Origin: Saccharopolyspora hirsuta
GTDB taxonomy: Bacteria > Actinomycetota > Actinomycetes > Mycobacteriales > Pseudonocardiaceae
DNA: 64,000 nucleotides
Reading direction: 5' to 3'
Assembly (NCBI RefSeq): GCF_008630535.1
Contig: NZ_VWPH01000002.1
Span: 372,001-436,000, forward strand
Made by a program: the position numbers and the translations under genes. Within the stretch, counting starts at the first letter, position 1. Each line of letters starts with the position of its first letter. Of this stretch, positions 32,644 through 40,342 are shown in pieces. Below the pieces are notes generated by a model. It was not told the DNA's origin, did not search any database, and was given only the letters and a program-made list of their open reading frames with translations.

Positions 32644-34968
32644 ATGTCGGGGCATAGGGAGCAGAGCGGCGCGCCGCCGTACGCGGTGGCCCAGTGGGCG
32701 GCGGCCGTGGCGGCGGTGCGGTCGGCCGCGGACGCCGACGGTGCGGCGAAGGCGCTGGAGAAGGTCCGGCGCTGGGAGGACGTGCTGGCCGGGGTGGCGG
32801 ACGGGCGGCTGCGGATCGGCTCCCGGACGCCGGTCGCCGACACCCCGCCGTGGGTGACGCTCGAAGTGGCCCACGGCGGCTTCGCCACCGGGCAGTACCT
32901 GGCCGAAGCGCCGCTGTCCGCCGACGAGCGGGCCCGGCTGGCCGAGCTGCCGGACGACGTGCCGGGCGAGACCGACCGGGAGCGGCTGAACCTCTGGTAC
33001 CTCGCGGACGCGGGCCGGGCGGAGCTGCTCGCGGCCCTGCGCGGCGGGAACTACCGCATCGACGTGCCGGAGGAGGCGGCGCTGGCCGTCGCGGCGCTGC
33101 TGCTGGAGCGCGGCTTCACCGAGCAGGCGCTGGACCTGGTGGCCGAGGTGCGGCCGCTGATGCACCGGCTGCGCTTCACCCCGCGGTTCGAGCCCGTGCC
33201 GCGGCCGACAGGGGTGGCAGTGCGGCTGGAGCCGGTGGGCGAGGTGGCAGCCTCGCTGCGCCGGGTCCGCGTGCCGGAGCAGCTGGCCGCGATGCGCGAG
33301 ACGCTGGAGGTGTGGAACCCGCTCTACGACCGGCTCGTCGCGCTGTGGTGCAGCACTGTGGACGGTGACCTGCCGCACCTGGACGAGCAGGGGGAGCTGA
33401 GCGGCGGGTGGCCGTGCCGGCGGTGGCCGGACGACTGGGCGCACGCGCGCACCCGGTGGCTCGACGACTACGCGCAGGCCTGCCGGGAACGCACCCCGTC
33501 CGGGCGGCACGCGCACCCGCGGAGCAACTTCGCCAGGCTGCGCGCCGCGCTGCTGGCCTGTCCGGTGGACAGCACCGCGCTCTCGCCGAGGGAGGTCGGC
33601 TGGATCCGCCGGGCGCTCGCCAACACCGTGTCCAGGCACGGTGCTCCGGGGGCGGAGCCGCGTGCTTCGCTCCGCGCGATGCAGGCCCGCTCGATCGCTG
33701 CTCCGACCCACGCCGCTGTCGCGGGACTGGTCGCCGCGAGGCTGGACCGCTACCCGGCCGATGGTGGTGTGCCGTCGCTGGAACCGATCACGGCTGCGGT
33801 GTCCGAAGAGGACGCTGCGACCGGGGTTCCGGTCGGCACCGCGATCCCGGAGCACCTGGCGGACAAGGTCGCCCGTGCGTGGGAAGCCCCGGTGGACGAG
33901 CTGGTGCACCGGGGTGTGATCACCTCGGGCGAGGTGCTCGCTCAGGTGTTGCCGCAGCTCACCGCCAGGTTCGCGGCGGCGGGGCTGGACGACCCGGTGC
34001 TGGCGGGGGTGTACGAGCAGACCTACACCGCGTTCCGGCGGCGCCGCAGCCTGCTGCTGCTCGACCTGGAGCAGCAGGTCCGGTTCGACGAGCTCCCGTG
34101 GGTCCGCGCGCTCGCGGTCTGCCGGTCGTCGAGCGCGGATCGCGCGGTGGCCGCGCGCCGTTCGCTGGAGCAGGCCGCGCTGCTCGCGATCACCTCGTTC
34201 CCGCACGCCCTGCTGCCCAACCCGCTGGTCCGCGAGCTCGGTGCGATGTCCTCGCTGGCCGGGACCCGGCTGCCGCTGGTGGAGGAGGTGGCGGCGGACA
34301 TCTTCACGGGCACCTTCACCGCGAAGTGGCGGGAAGCCGCGGCGGTGGCCAGCCGGGAGCTGGCGGGCACGGTCTACGCGGCTTACTACGACCTGCCACC
34401 GGAGTCGGGGTGGACCGAGGAGCGGCGCTCCAGGTTCAAGTGGGGGCGGAGGACCGCCGACGACTTCGCCGAGCGGTGCGGCCAGCGGTCCGCGGAGGCG
34501 GGCAGCGGCGGGAACTTCGTGGCGCGCAACGGTGCGGTGCTGGAGCAGTCCCAGATCCTGACCACGCACAACCTCGCCGTCCTGGTGCACGAGCTGGGGC
34601 TGGCGGACCAGGTGCGCGAGCACGCGCCGGACCTGGTCCGGCGGACGTTCGACTGGATCGTCGGACGCCTCGGCCAGCGACCGGACTTCGGGTACCACGC
34701 CGCGCTGATCCAGGTGAAGAACGCCGCCTACGCCTGGCGCCAGGCGGTCTTCCTGCTGAGCTTCTGCACCCCGGAGGAGCAGCAGGCGCAGGTGCGCGGG
34801 CTGGCGGAGGCGGTGCGCGGGGCCGGTTTGACCCGCTTCGAGCCCGCAGTCGAGGGCTTGGCGCACGTGCTCGGCGGTGGGAGGTTCGACGCGTCCGGCA
34901 CGGCACCGGGCGGTGGTCGGCGCTTCCTCGGCTGGGCCAGGGGCAAGCACTGGTACTTCGAGGACTAG
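32644..34968 (+). CDS. Large unrecognised protein downstream of the tRNA-like pair (774 aa)
   Basis: I do not recognise this protein. It is soluble, mostly alpha-helical, with no signal, membrane segment, Walker motif or zinc ligand set. The N-terminal ~200 residues look like a separate domain (QWAAAVAAVRSAADADGAAK; later EAALAVAALLLERGFTEQAL), ending near a Pro-rich turn. The middle carries NFARLRAALLACPVDSTALS and an arginine-rich helix FRRRRSLLLLDLEQQVRFDE. The most conserved-looking part is LPNPLVRELGAM, then LPLVEEVAADIFTGTFTAKW and YAAYYDLP. Conserved tryptophans and charged residues suggest an enzyme or RNA-binding scaffold. Its mRNA leader would contain the two tRNA-like RNAs, so the products may act together. 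Confidence 0.75.
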   Translation: MSGHREQSGAPPYAVAQWAAAVAAVRSAADADGAAKALEKVRRWEDVLAGVADGRLRIGSRTPVADTPPWVTLEVAHGGFATGQYLAEAPLSADERARLAELPDDVPGETDRERLNLWYLADAGRAELLAALRGGNYRIDVPEEAALAVAALLLERGFTEQALDLVAEVRPLMHRLRFTPRFEPVPRPTGVAVRLEPVGEVAASLRRVRVPEQLAAMRETLEVWNPLYDRLVALWCSTVDGDLPHLDEQGELSGGWPCRRWPDDWAHARTRWLDDYAQACRERTPSGRHAHPRSNFARLRAALLACPVDSTALSPREVGWIRRALANTVSRHGAPGAEPRASLRAMQARSIAAPTHAAVAGLVAARLDRYPADGGVPSLEPITAAVSEEDAATGVPVGTAIPEHLADKVARAWEAPVDELVHRGVITSGEVLAQVLPQLTARFAAAGLDDPVLAGVYEQTYTAFRRRRSLLLLDLEQQVRFDELPWVRALAVCRSSSADRAVAARRSLEQAALLAITSFPHALLPNPLVRELGAMSSLAGTRLPLVEEVAADIFTGTFTAKWREAAAVASRELAGTVYAAYYDLPPESGWTEERRSRFKWGRRTADDFAERCGQRSAEAGSGGNFVARNGAVLEQSQILTTHNLAVLVHELGLADQVREHAPDLVRRTFDWIVGRLGQRPDFGYHAALIQVKNAAYAWRQAVFLLSFCTPEEQQAQVRGLAEAVRGAGLTRFEPAVEGLAHVLGGGRFDASGTAPGGGRRFLGWARGKHWYFED

Positions 34969-34970
34969 GC

Positions 34971-34999
34971 CGCCGGATCCGCTGCCAGCGGGTCCGGCG
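34971..34999. terminator. Terminator-like hairpin
   Basis: Arms 34971-34983 and 34987-34999 pair at 12 of 13 positions around a GCC triloop, 2 nt after the stop of the 774-aa protein gene and just past the end of the convergent ATL gene. Confidence 0.65.
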
Positions 35000-35020
35000 C
35001 CACGTCGGCTGCCGGGAGAG

Positions 35021-35314
35021 CTACTCCCCGGCGCCCCAGCGGTAGCGGCGCATGTTGATGCGGGCTCCGTCGGCGAGCACGCCTTCGGCGCGCAGCAGTT
35101 CCAGCTGGCGGTGCCGGAGGTGGTCGGCGACCGTGCCGTTGGAGCGCAGGACCCGGTGCCACGGCAGATCAGCGCTGTCCTCGGCCATGATGCGCCCCAC
35201 GATGCGCGCCGAGCGCAGGCCCGCGATCTCGGCCACGTCCCCGTAGGAGAGCACCGATCCGGGCGGGATCGACGCCACGATCGCCCGCACCTGCTCCACG
35301 GTCTCGTCGTCCAC
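35021..35314 (-). CDS. Alkyltransferase-like (ATL) DNA-repair protein
   Basis: The 97-residue protein corresponds to the DNA-binding C-domain of O6-alkylguanine-DNA alkyltransferase: IPPGSVLSYGDVAEIAGLRS, then AEDSADLPWHRVLRSNG and a C-terminal arginine-rich wing. The acceptor cysteine of the PCHR motif is replaced by tryptophan (PWHRV), the defining change of ATL proteins. ATLs bind and flip O6-alkylguanine without repairing it and hand the lesion to nucleotide excision repair. The mycobacterial gene in this position (Rv3204) is of this type. No ribosome site is obvious. Confidence 0.92.
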   Translation of the reverse strand: MDDETVEQVRAIVASIPPGSVLSYGDVAEIAGLRSARIVGRIMAEDSADLPWHRVLRSNGTVADHLRHRQLELLRAEGVLADGARINMRRYRWGAGE

Positions 35315-35440
35315 GCACCGAAGCTACCGCACCCGGACGAAGGCCTCGGCTCCCAGCGACCCTGGCGGGGTGCACGGGGCGAACGGTCCCACCGAGCCGG
35401 GAGTTCAGCTGCTCTTGACGGGCAGCGCGGGACCGGAAGA

Positions 35441-35492
35441 TCGCGGGGCGAGCGGTCCGTCCTGCGCGCTGGAAGGACTGTTCGCCCCGCGA
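35441..35492 (-). terminator. Long hairpin terminator of the chitinase gene
   Basis: Arms 35441-35458 and 35475-35492 pair over 18 bp, with two G-T-type positions, and a 16-nt loop. It lies 6 nt beyond the chitinase stop. A further partial copy of the left arm (ACGGGGCGAACGGTCCC, about 35377-35393) lies upstream. Confidence 0.75.
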
Positions 35493-35497
35493 CGTGC

Positions 35498-36484
35498 TCA
35501 GCCCTGGAACCCGGCGACGATCTTGGTGAACTCCCACGGCTGCTGGTCGATGCCGCTGCAGGAGTCACCGCCGCCGCCACCCTCGCACGGGCGGTCCCGG
35601 TTGAGCGACCAGAAGGTGAACCGGCCGAGGCTCTTCTCCTTGGCGTAGTCGGCCATCTTCTGGAAGTCGGCCGGGGTGACGACCTCACCGGTGTCGGTGT
35701 TGCCGTTCATCGAGGAGATCCCGGCGTGCGCGTAGGCCTCCTCGTCGGTGTAGCCGAAGGCGCTCTTGAGCTTCTCCTTCAGCGCTTCGGTGGAGGTGAT
35801 GGTGTCGGCCGCCATGTCCTGCCCGCCGAAGTTGAACGGCATCTGCGTCCACACGTCGACGTTCGCGCCGATCTCCGCGGCCTTGTCGATCAGCCGCTGG
35901 CCGTGCTCGTTCGGGCCGCTGATCAGGGTCGGGAAGGTGACCACGGTCTGCAGGCCGGGGTTGGCCTCCTTGACGATCTTCAGCGCCTCCAGGACCCGGT
36001 CCTGGACCGCGGGTGTCTCGAACTCGGTGGCCTCGATGTCGATGTCGATGGCCTTCAGCCCGTAGGCGTCGATCAGCTTCTGGTAGGCGGCGGCCAGCGA
36101 CTGCGCGTCCTGGCAGGCCTCGCCGAGCTTGTTGCCCGCCCAGCCGCCGATGGACGGGACGACGTCACCGCCGTTGGCGCGGACGTCCTCGATCACCGCC
36201 TTGTCCGGCCCGTCCAGCGGGCGGGTGCCGTCCCAGGCGGGGTTGCAGGTGCCGTCGGAGAGGATGAACGCCAGCGTGAAGTCCTTGATGCCGGTGGCGC
36301 TCATCACCTCGCCCACCGCGGGCGGGTTGCCCCAGCCGTTGTAGAGGTAGGGCGAAGCGGCGACCGGAGCGGCGGCGTCAGCCGGGGCGTCGGCCGCTTC
36401 GGCGCTGAGCGCGGGGACGGCGCCGAGGGCCAGCGCTGCCGTCGCCGCGGCACAGGTAAGCAGGCTCTTGCGGACCTTGCTCAC
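35498..36484 (-). CDS. Secreted GH18 chitinase
   Basis: The 328-residue protein has a clear Sec signal (basic KVRK, hydrophobic about 7-24, cleavage near AEA). The GH18 barrel carries VPSIGGWAG and the catalytic signature DIDIEATEF (DxxDxDxE with the acid Glu near residue 152). Two cysteines in [11 protein letters not shown] and EACQD and two near the C-terminus may be disulfides. No chitin-binding domain is visible. It cleaves beta-1,4-GlcNAc chains using substrate-assisted catalysis. A DasR-like box about 100 nt upstream suggests GlcNAc-responsive control. GTG 36484 has AAGGAGG 6 nt upstream. Confidence 0.88.
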   Translation of the reverse strand: MSKVRKSLLTCAAATAALALGAVPALSAEAADAPADAAAPVAASPYLYNGWGNPPAVGEVMSATGIKDFTLAFILSDGTCNPAWDGTRPLDGPDKAVIEDVRANGGDVVPSIGGWAGNKLGEACQDAQSLAAAYQKLIDAYGLKAIDIDIEATEFETPAVQDRVLEALKIVKEANPGLQTVVTFPTLISGPNEHGQRLIDKAAEIGANVDVWTQMPFNFGGQDMAADTITSTEALKEKLKSAFGYTDEEAYAHAGISSMNGNTDTGEVVTPADFQKMADYAKEKSLGRFTFWSLNRDRPCEGGGGGDSCSGIDQQPWEFTKIVAGFQG

Positions 36485-36583
36485 GGTTTCCTCCTTCGGG
36501 GTCCGTGCGTCTCGGGGGAGTGATTTCGCAGGTCACGGGCGGGGGAGCCCGTGGTGATCCGGAACCTTGCCAGAGAAAAAAAT

Positions 36584-36595
36584 TGGTTTGTACCA
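36584..36595. promoter_or_regulatory. DasR-like operator
   Basis: TGGTTTGTACCA matches the DasR core TGGTCTAGACCA at 9 of 12 positions and is almost palindromic (TGGT...ACCA). It lies 100 nt upstream of the chitinase start. DasR controls chitin and GlcNAc utilisation in Streptomyces and Saccharopolyspora, which supports the assignment; binding itself is inferred. Confidence 0.55.
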
Positions 36596-36762
36596 CCAAA
36601 AGGCGGTCTTGAATTCACATTGAGTTGGCGCTAATCGCGCGTGACGATTCGGTGGAAACAGGTGGTGGAAGGCCTTCCCGGGAACACACGCGGGGCGGGT
36701 GCCCGGCGGTTCAGGGCCGTCCCGGAATCGGGGACGACAAGGCCCTCACCTGCGGGGAGATC

Positions 36763-39700
36763 ATGTCGGCCGCACCGCGAGCCCTTCGCGACCTTGTCGT
36801 TGACGCGTGGTTCCATCGATGGGTGCCTTCCCCGACCGCGCCCGTGCTCGTGCGCCGCGCCGAACCCGCGCGGCGGCGCACCACGTGGGACGAGGCCGGG
36901 CAGCGGGCGCTGGCGCACACCTTCGGCTTCTTGCGCGTGCTGGGCGGCCCCGGGACCGGCAAGAGCACCCTCATCGCCGAGCTGGCCGCCGACCGGATCC
37001 GCAACCGCGGGGTGTCGCCGGAGAACGTCCTGGTGCTCACCGCGAGCCGCCGCGCGGCGGCCTGGATGCGCACCGAGATCACCCGGCTGCTCACCGGCTC
37101 GACGTCCGACCTGCGCACCGCGCCCGAACCGCTGGTGCGGACCGTGCACTCCTACGCCTTCGCGGTGCTGCGGCTGCAGGCGGTGCGCGACGAGCTGCCG
37201 CCGCCGCAGCTGCTGAACGGCCCCGACCAGGACGCGCTGGTGCGCGACCTGCTGGCCGGTGACGTGGAGGTCGGGGCCGGTTACTGGCCGGAGCCGCTGC
37301 GCCCCGCGCTGACCGTCCCGGGCTTCGCCGAGGAGCTGCGGGACCTGCTGCTGCGCGCCGCGGAGCGCGGTGTCGGCCCGGAGCGGCTGGCGGCGCTCGG
37401 CCGCCAGCACGGCCGTCCCGAGTGGGTGGCCGCCGCCAAGTTCGCGCGGCAGTACGAGCAGGTCACGCTGCTGCGCGGTGCCGGTGGTTCGCAGGCTCCC
37501 GCGCTGGACGCCGCCGAGCTCGTCGGCTCGGCGCTGCTGGCCTTCGACACCGACCCGGGGCTGCTCGCCGCCGAGCAGGACCGGGTGCGCTACGTGTTCG
37601 TCGACGACGCGCAGCACCTCGACCCGCAGCAGTACTGGTTGATCAGGCGGCTCGGCGACACCGCCACCGAGTTCGTGCTGGCCGGTGATCCGGACCAGGC
37701 GGTGTACTCGTTCCGCGGCGCCGACCCGCGCTGCTTGCAGGACTCCGATCCGGACGGCGACAGCACCGAGGTGCTGACCGTCGACCACCGGATGTCCAAA
37801 GCGGTGCGCGAGGCGGTGCAGCGGCTGGCGAAGTACCTGCCCGGGGCGGGGCCGCAGCGCAAGCTGGTCGAGCCCGAAGCCGACCGCGAGGGATCGGTGC
37901 AGGTGCGGTTGCTGGCCACCGAGGCGCAGGAGGCGGCGTGGGTCGCCGACCAGCTGCGCCGGGCGCACCTGCTCGACGAGATCCCGTGGTCGGAGATGGC
38001 GGTCGTGGTGCGCTCGACCGGCCTTTCGCTGCCGGTGCTGCGCCGCGCCCTGCTCGCCGCCGGGGTGCCGATCGCGCTCCCGGTCGACGACATCCCGCTC
38101 GCGCAGCGGAACGCGGTCCGTCCACTGTTGACACTCCTGCGCTGCGCCGCGCGCCCGCAGGCGCTCGACCCGGACGCCGCCGCCGAGCTGCTGGCCTCGC
38201 CGCTCGGCGGCGCGGACCCGCTGGCGCTGCGGCGGCTGCGCCGCGGACTCCGCCGCCTGGAGCTCGCCGCGGGCGGCGGCCGCGGCAGCGGTGAGCTGCT
38301 GGTCGAGGTGCTGCAGGACGACGACCGCCTGGCCGCGCTGGAGGACTCCGCCGCCGAACCCGCCCGCCGCGTGGCGGGATTGCTGCGCAAGGCCGCCGAC
38401 TCGGTCGCCGCCGGGCACAGCGTGGAGGAAACCCTGTGGCGGGTCTGGAAGGCCAGCGGTCTGGAGAAGCGCTGGGTGGCGCAGACCGAACGCCACGGCG
38501 TCGTCGGCGCGCAGGCCGACCGCGACCTGGACGCCATCGTGTCGCTGTTCGACGCCGCCGCCCAGTACGTCGACCGGCTGCCCGGCGCCGATGCCGCCGG
38601 TTTCGCCGACTACCTGACCAGCCAGCAGATCGCGGGCAGCTCGCTCGCGCCGACCGCGCCCCGCGACAACGCGGTCCAGGTGCTCACCGCGCACGCCGCG
38701 AGCGGGCAGGAGTGGGAGGTCGTGGCGATCCCCGGCGTCCAGGAGGGCATCTGGCCGGACCTCCGGTTGCGCGGGTCGCTGCTCGGCGTCGAGCGGCTGG
38801 TGGACGTGCTGTCCGGGATGGACTCCGAGCGGGTCTCGGCGACCGCCCCGCTGCTGGCCGAAGAACGTCGGCTGCTGCGCGTCGCGGCCAGCCGGGCGCG
38901 GCGGAACCTGCTGGTCAGCGCGGTGCGCGGGGAGGACGACCAGCCGTCGCGGTTCCTGGACGAGCTGGAGGGCGTGGACAGCGACGCCGACGTGGTGGAG
39001 CGGCCGATCGCGCGGCCGGAGCGCGGACTGGCGCTGGCCGACCTGGTCGGCGAGCTGCGCCGGGTGGTGTGCGACGCGGAGGCGGTGCCGAAGCGGCGCG
39101 AGCGCGCTGCGAAGCAGCTGGCGCGGCTGGCCGCGGCGGGCGTTCCGGGCGCCAGCCCGGACAGCTGGTACGGGCTGCCGGAGAGCTCCACGGATCGGCC
39201 GCTGGTGACCGGTGACGAGCCGGTGCGCGTCTCGCCATCCACTGTGGACATCCTGACCAAGTGCCCGCTGCGCTGGCTGGCGGAGCGGCACGGCGGACAG
39301 GACACCGCAGAACTCGCCTCGATCACCGGAACCCTGGTGCACGCGCTCGTCCAGGCCGCCGCCGAAGGCGCGAACACCGCGCAGCTGCACAAGGCGCTCG
39401 ACGACGCTTGGGAATCGGTGGACGCCGGTGCGCCGTGGTTCTCCCGCAAGGAGCGCAAGCGCGTGGAGAGCATGCTCGACGCCTTCGTGAACTGGCTGGT
39501 GCAGTCGCGGGCCGAGCTGACCCAGGTCGGCGTGGAGAAGGACCTCGACGTCACGGTGCCCGCGCGCGAGGGCGGCCCGTGGCTGCGGCTGCGCGGACGG
39601 GTCGACCGCCTGGAGGTCGACGCCGAGGGCCGACCCGTCGTGGTCGACGTCAAGACCGGGAAGAACCCGGTCAGCAAGGGCGACGCCGAGGAGCACCCGC

Positions 39701-39993
39701 AGCTCGCGGTCTACCAGCTCGCCGCCGCGCTGGGCGCGTTCGGCGAGCACGACGGTCCGGGCGGGGCCCGGCTGCTCTACGTGGCGAAGTCCGACCGCAA
39801 GGGCGCGGCCACCGAGCGCGCCCAGCAGGCGCTGGACGAGGAGCGGATCAAGGTGTGGCTCGACGTGGTGCACAAGGCCGCCGCCGACAGCCTCGGCCCG
39901 GCCTACGTGGCCACGGAGAACTCCGACTGCGCCCGCTGCCCGGCGCGCACCAGCTGCCCGGTCCACCCCGCCGGAAGACAGGTCCCCCGGTGA
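36763..39993 (+). CDS. adnA: AdnA: UvrD-like helicase/RecB-like nuclease subunit
   Basis: The 1,076-residue protein combines a superfamily I motor with a RecB-type nuclease. The motor shows Walker A GGPGTGKSTL (near 66), VFVDDAQHLDPQQY (motif II, DDAQ not DExx), and AGDPDQAVYSFRGADP. The C-terminal nuclease (about 870-1076) has RGRVDRLEVDAEGRPVVVDV with KTG and four cysteines (TKCPLRW and CARCPARTSC) for an Fe-S staple. AdnAB is the actinobacterial end-resecting helicase-nuclease that replaces RecBCD/AddAB in homologous recombination. ATG 36763 follows GGGGAG. Its partner gene follows after a 349-nt gap carrying palindromes. Confidence 0.93.
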   Translation: MSAAPRALRDLVVDAWFHRWVPSPTAPVLVRRAEPARRRTTWDEAGQRALAHTFGFLRVLGGPGTGKSTLIAELAADRIRNRGVSPENVLVLTASRRAAAWMRTEITRLLTGSTSDLRTAPEPLVRTVHSYAFAVLRLQAVRDELPPPQLLNGPDQDALVRDLLAGDVEVGAGYWPEPLRPALTVPGFAEELRDLLLRAAERGVGPERLAALGRQHGRPEWVAAAKFARQYEQVTLLRGAGGSQAPALDAAELVGSALLAFDTDPGLLAAEQDRVRYVFVDDAQHLDPQQYWLIRRLGDTATEFVLAGDPDQAVYSFRGADPRCLQDSDPDGDSTEVLTVDHRMSKAVREAVQRLAKYLPGAGPQRKLVEPEADREGSVQVRLLATEAQEAAWVADQLRRAHLLDEIPWSEMAVVVRSTGLSLPVLRRALLAAGVPIALPVDDIPLAQRNAVRPLLTLLRCAARPQALDPDAAAELLASPLGGADPLALRRLRRGLRRLELAAGGGRGSGELLVEVLQDDDRLAALEDSAAEPARRVAGLLRKAADSVAAGHSVEETLWRVWKASGLEKRWVAQTERHGVVGAQADRDLDAIVSLFDAAAQYVDRLPGADAAGFADYLTSQQIAGSSLAPTAPRDNAVQVLTAHAASGQEWEVVAIPGVQEGIWPDLRLRGSLLGVERLVDVLSGMDSERVSATAPLLAEERRLLRVAASRARRNLLVSAVRGEDDQPSRFLDELEGVDSDADVVERPIARPERGLALADLVGELRRVVCDAEAVPKRRERAAKQLARLAAAGVPGASPDSWYGLPESSTDRPLVTGDEPVRVSPSTVDILTKCPLRWLAERHGGQDTAELASITGTLVHALVQAAAEGANTAQLHKALDDAWESVDAGAPWFSRKERKRVESMLDAFVNWLVQSRAELTQVGVEKDLDVTVPAREGGPWLRLRGRVDRLEVDAEGRPVVVDVKTGKNPVSKGDAEEHPQLAVYQLAAALGAFGEHDGPGGARLLYVAKSDRKGAATERAQQALDEERIKVWLDVVHKAAADSLGPAYVATENSDCARCPARTSCPVHPAGRQVPR

Positions 39994-40090
39994 CCGAGCA
40001 GCAGTCGGGTCGTCCGGTGAGCCCGCTGAGCTGCGCCCACGCCGTCCGACGTCGCGACGGCGGACGGAGCGCATCTCGGGCGGGGAAATC

Positions 40091-40152
40091 CGCAGTTTCA
40101 ACTGAAACTGCGATCCGCCGTGGGGGAAGAGCGCGGTTTCAGCTGAAACTGC
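40091..40152. repeat. Pair of short palindromes, TTTCANNTGAAA family
   Basis: A dyad at 40091-40112 has perfect 10-nt arms (CGCAGTTTCA), and one at 40133-40152 has the same architecture. They lie in the gap between adnA and adnB. Confidence 0.8.
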
Positions 40153-40261
40153 GGTCGGACTGGCCCAGGTCGACCTGCGGTGGCTCGGGTGGCGAGAGTG
40201 CGGTGGGAACTCCACGCCGTCCACGGCCTCTGGTGTGTCGTGCGCTGGAATGCCGGGGGAT

Positions 40262-40307
40262 CGCGAGTTCCATTGAAATCTGCGGTTCGATTTCAACGGA
40301 ACTCGCG
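40262..40307. repeat. Large palindrome between adnA and adnB
   Basis: Arms of 19 nt (40262-40280 and 40289-40307, 18 paired) flank an 8-nt loop, with a core like TTCCATTGAAAT. Same sub-family as 2318-2361 and 26114-26159. It lies 35 nt before the adnB start. Confidence 0.8.
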
Positions 40308-40342
40308 CGGGGGACGGCGCGACGGCGGAAGGAGGGGTGCTG

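Noticed and set aside
32626..35688. A 1,020-codon reverse-strand frame antisense to the 774-aa protein
   Set aside because: Same antisense artefact. Fragments resembling 'RGSNPRP...LSYPR' near 32.5 kb are antisense translations of tRNA sequence, not protein.
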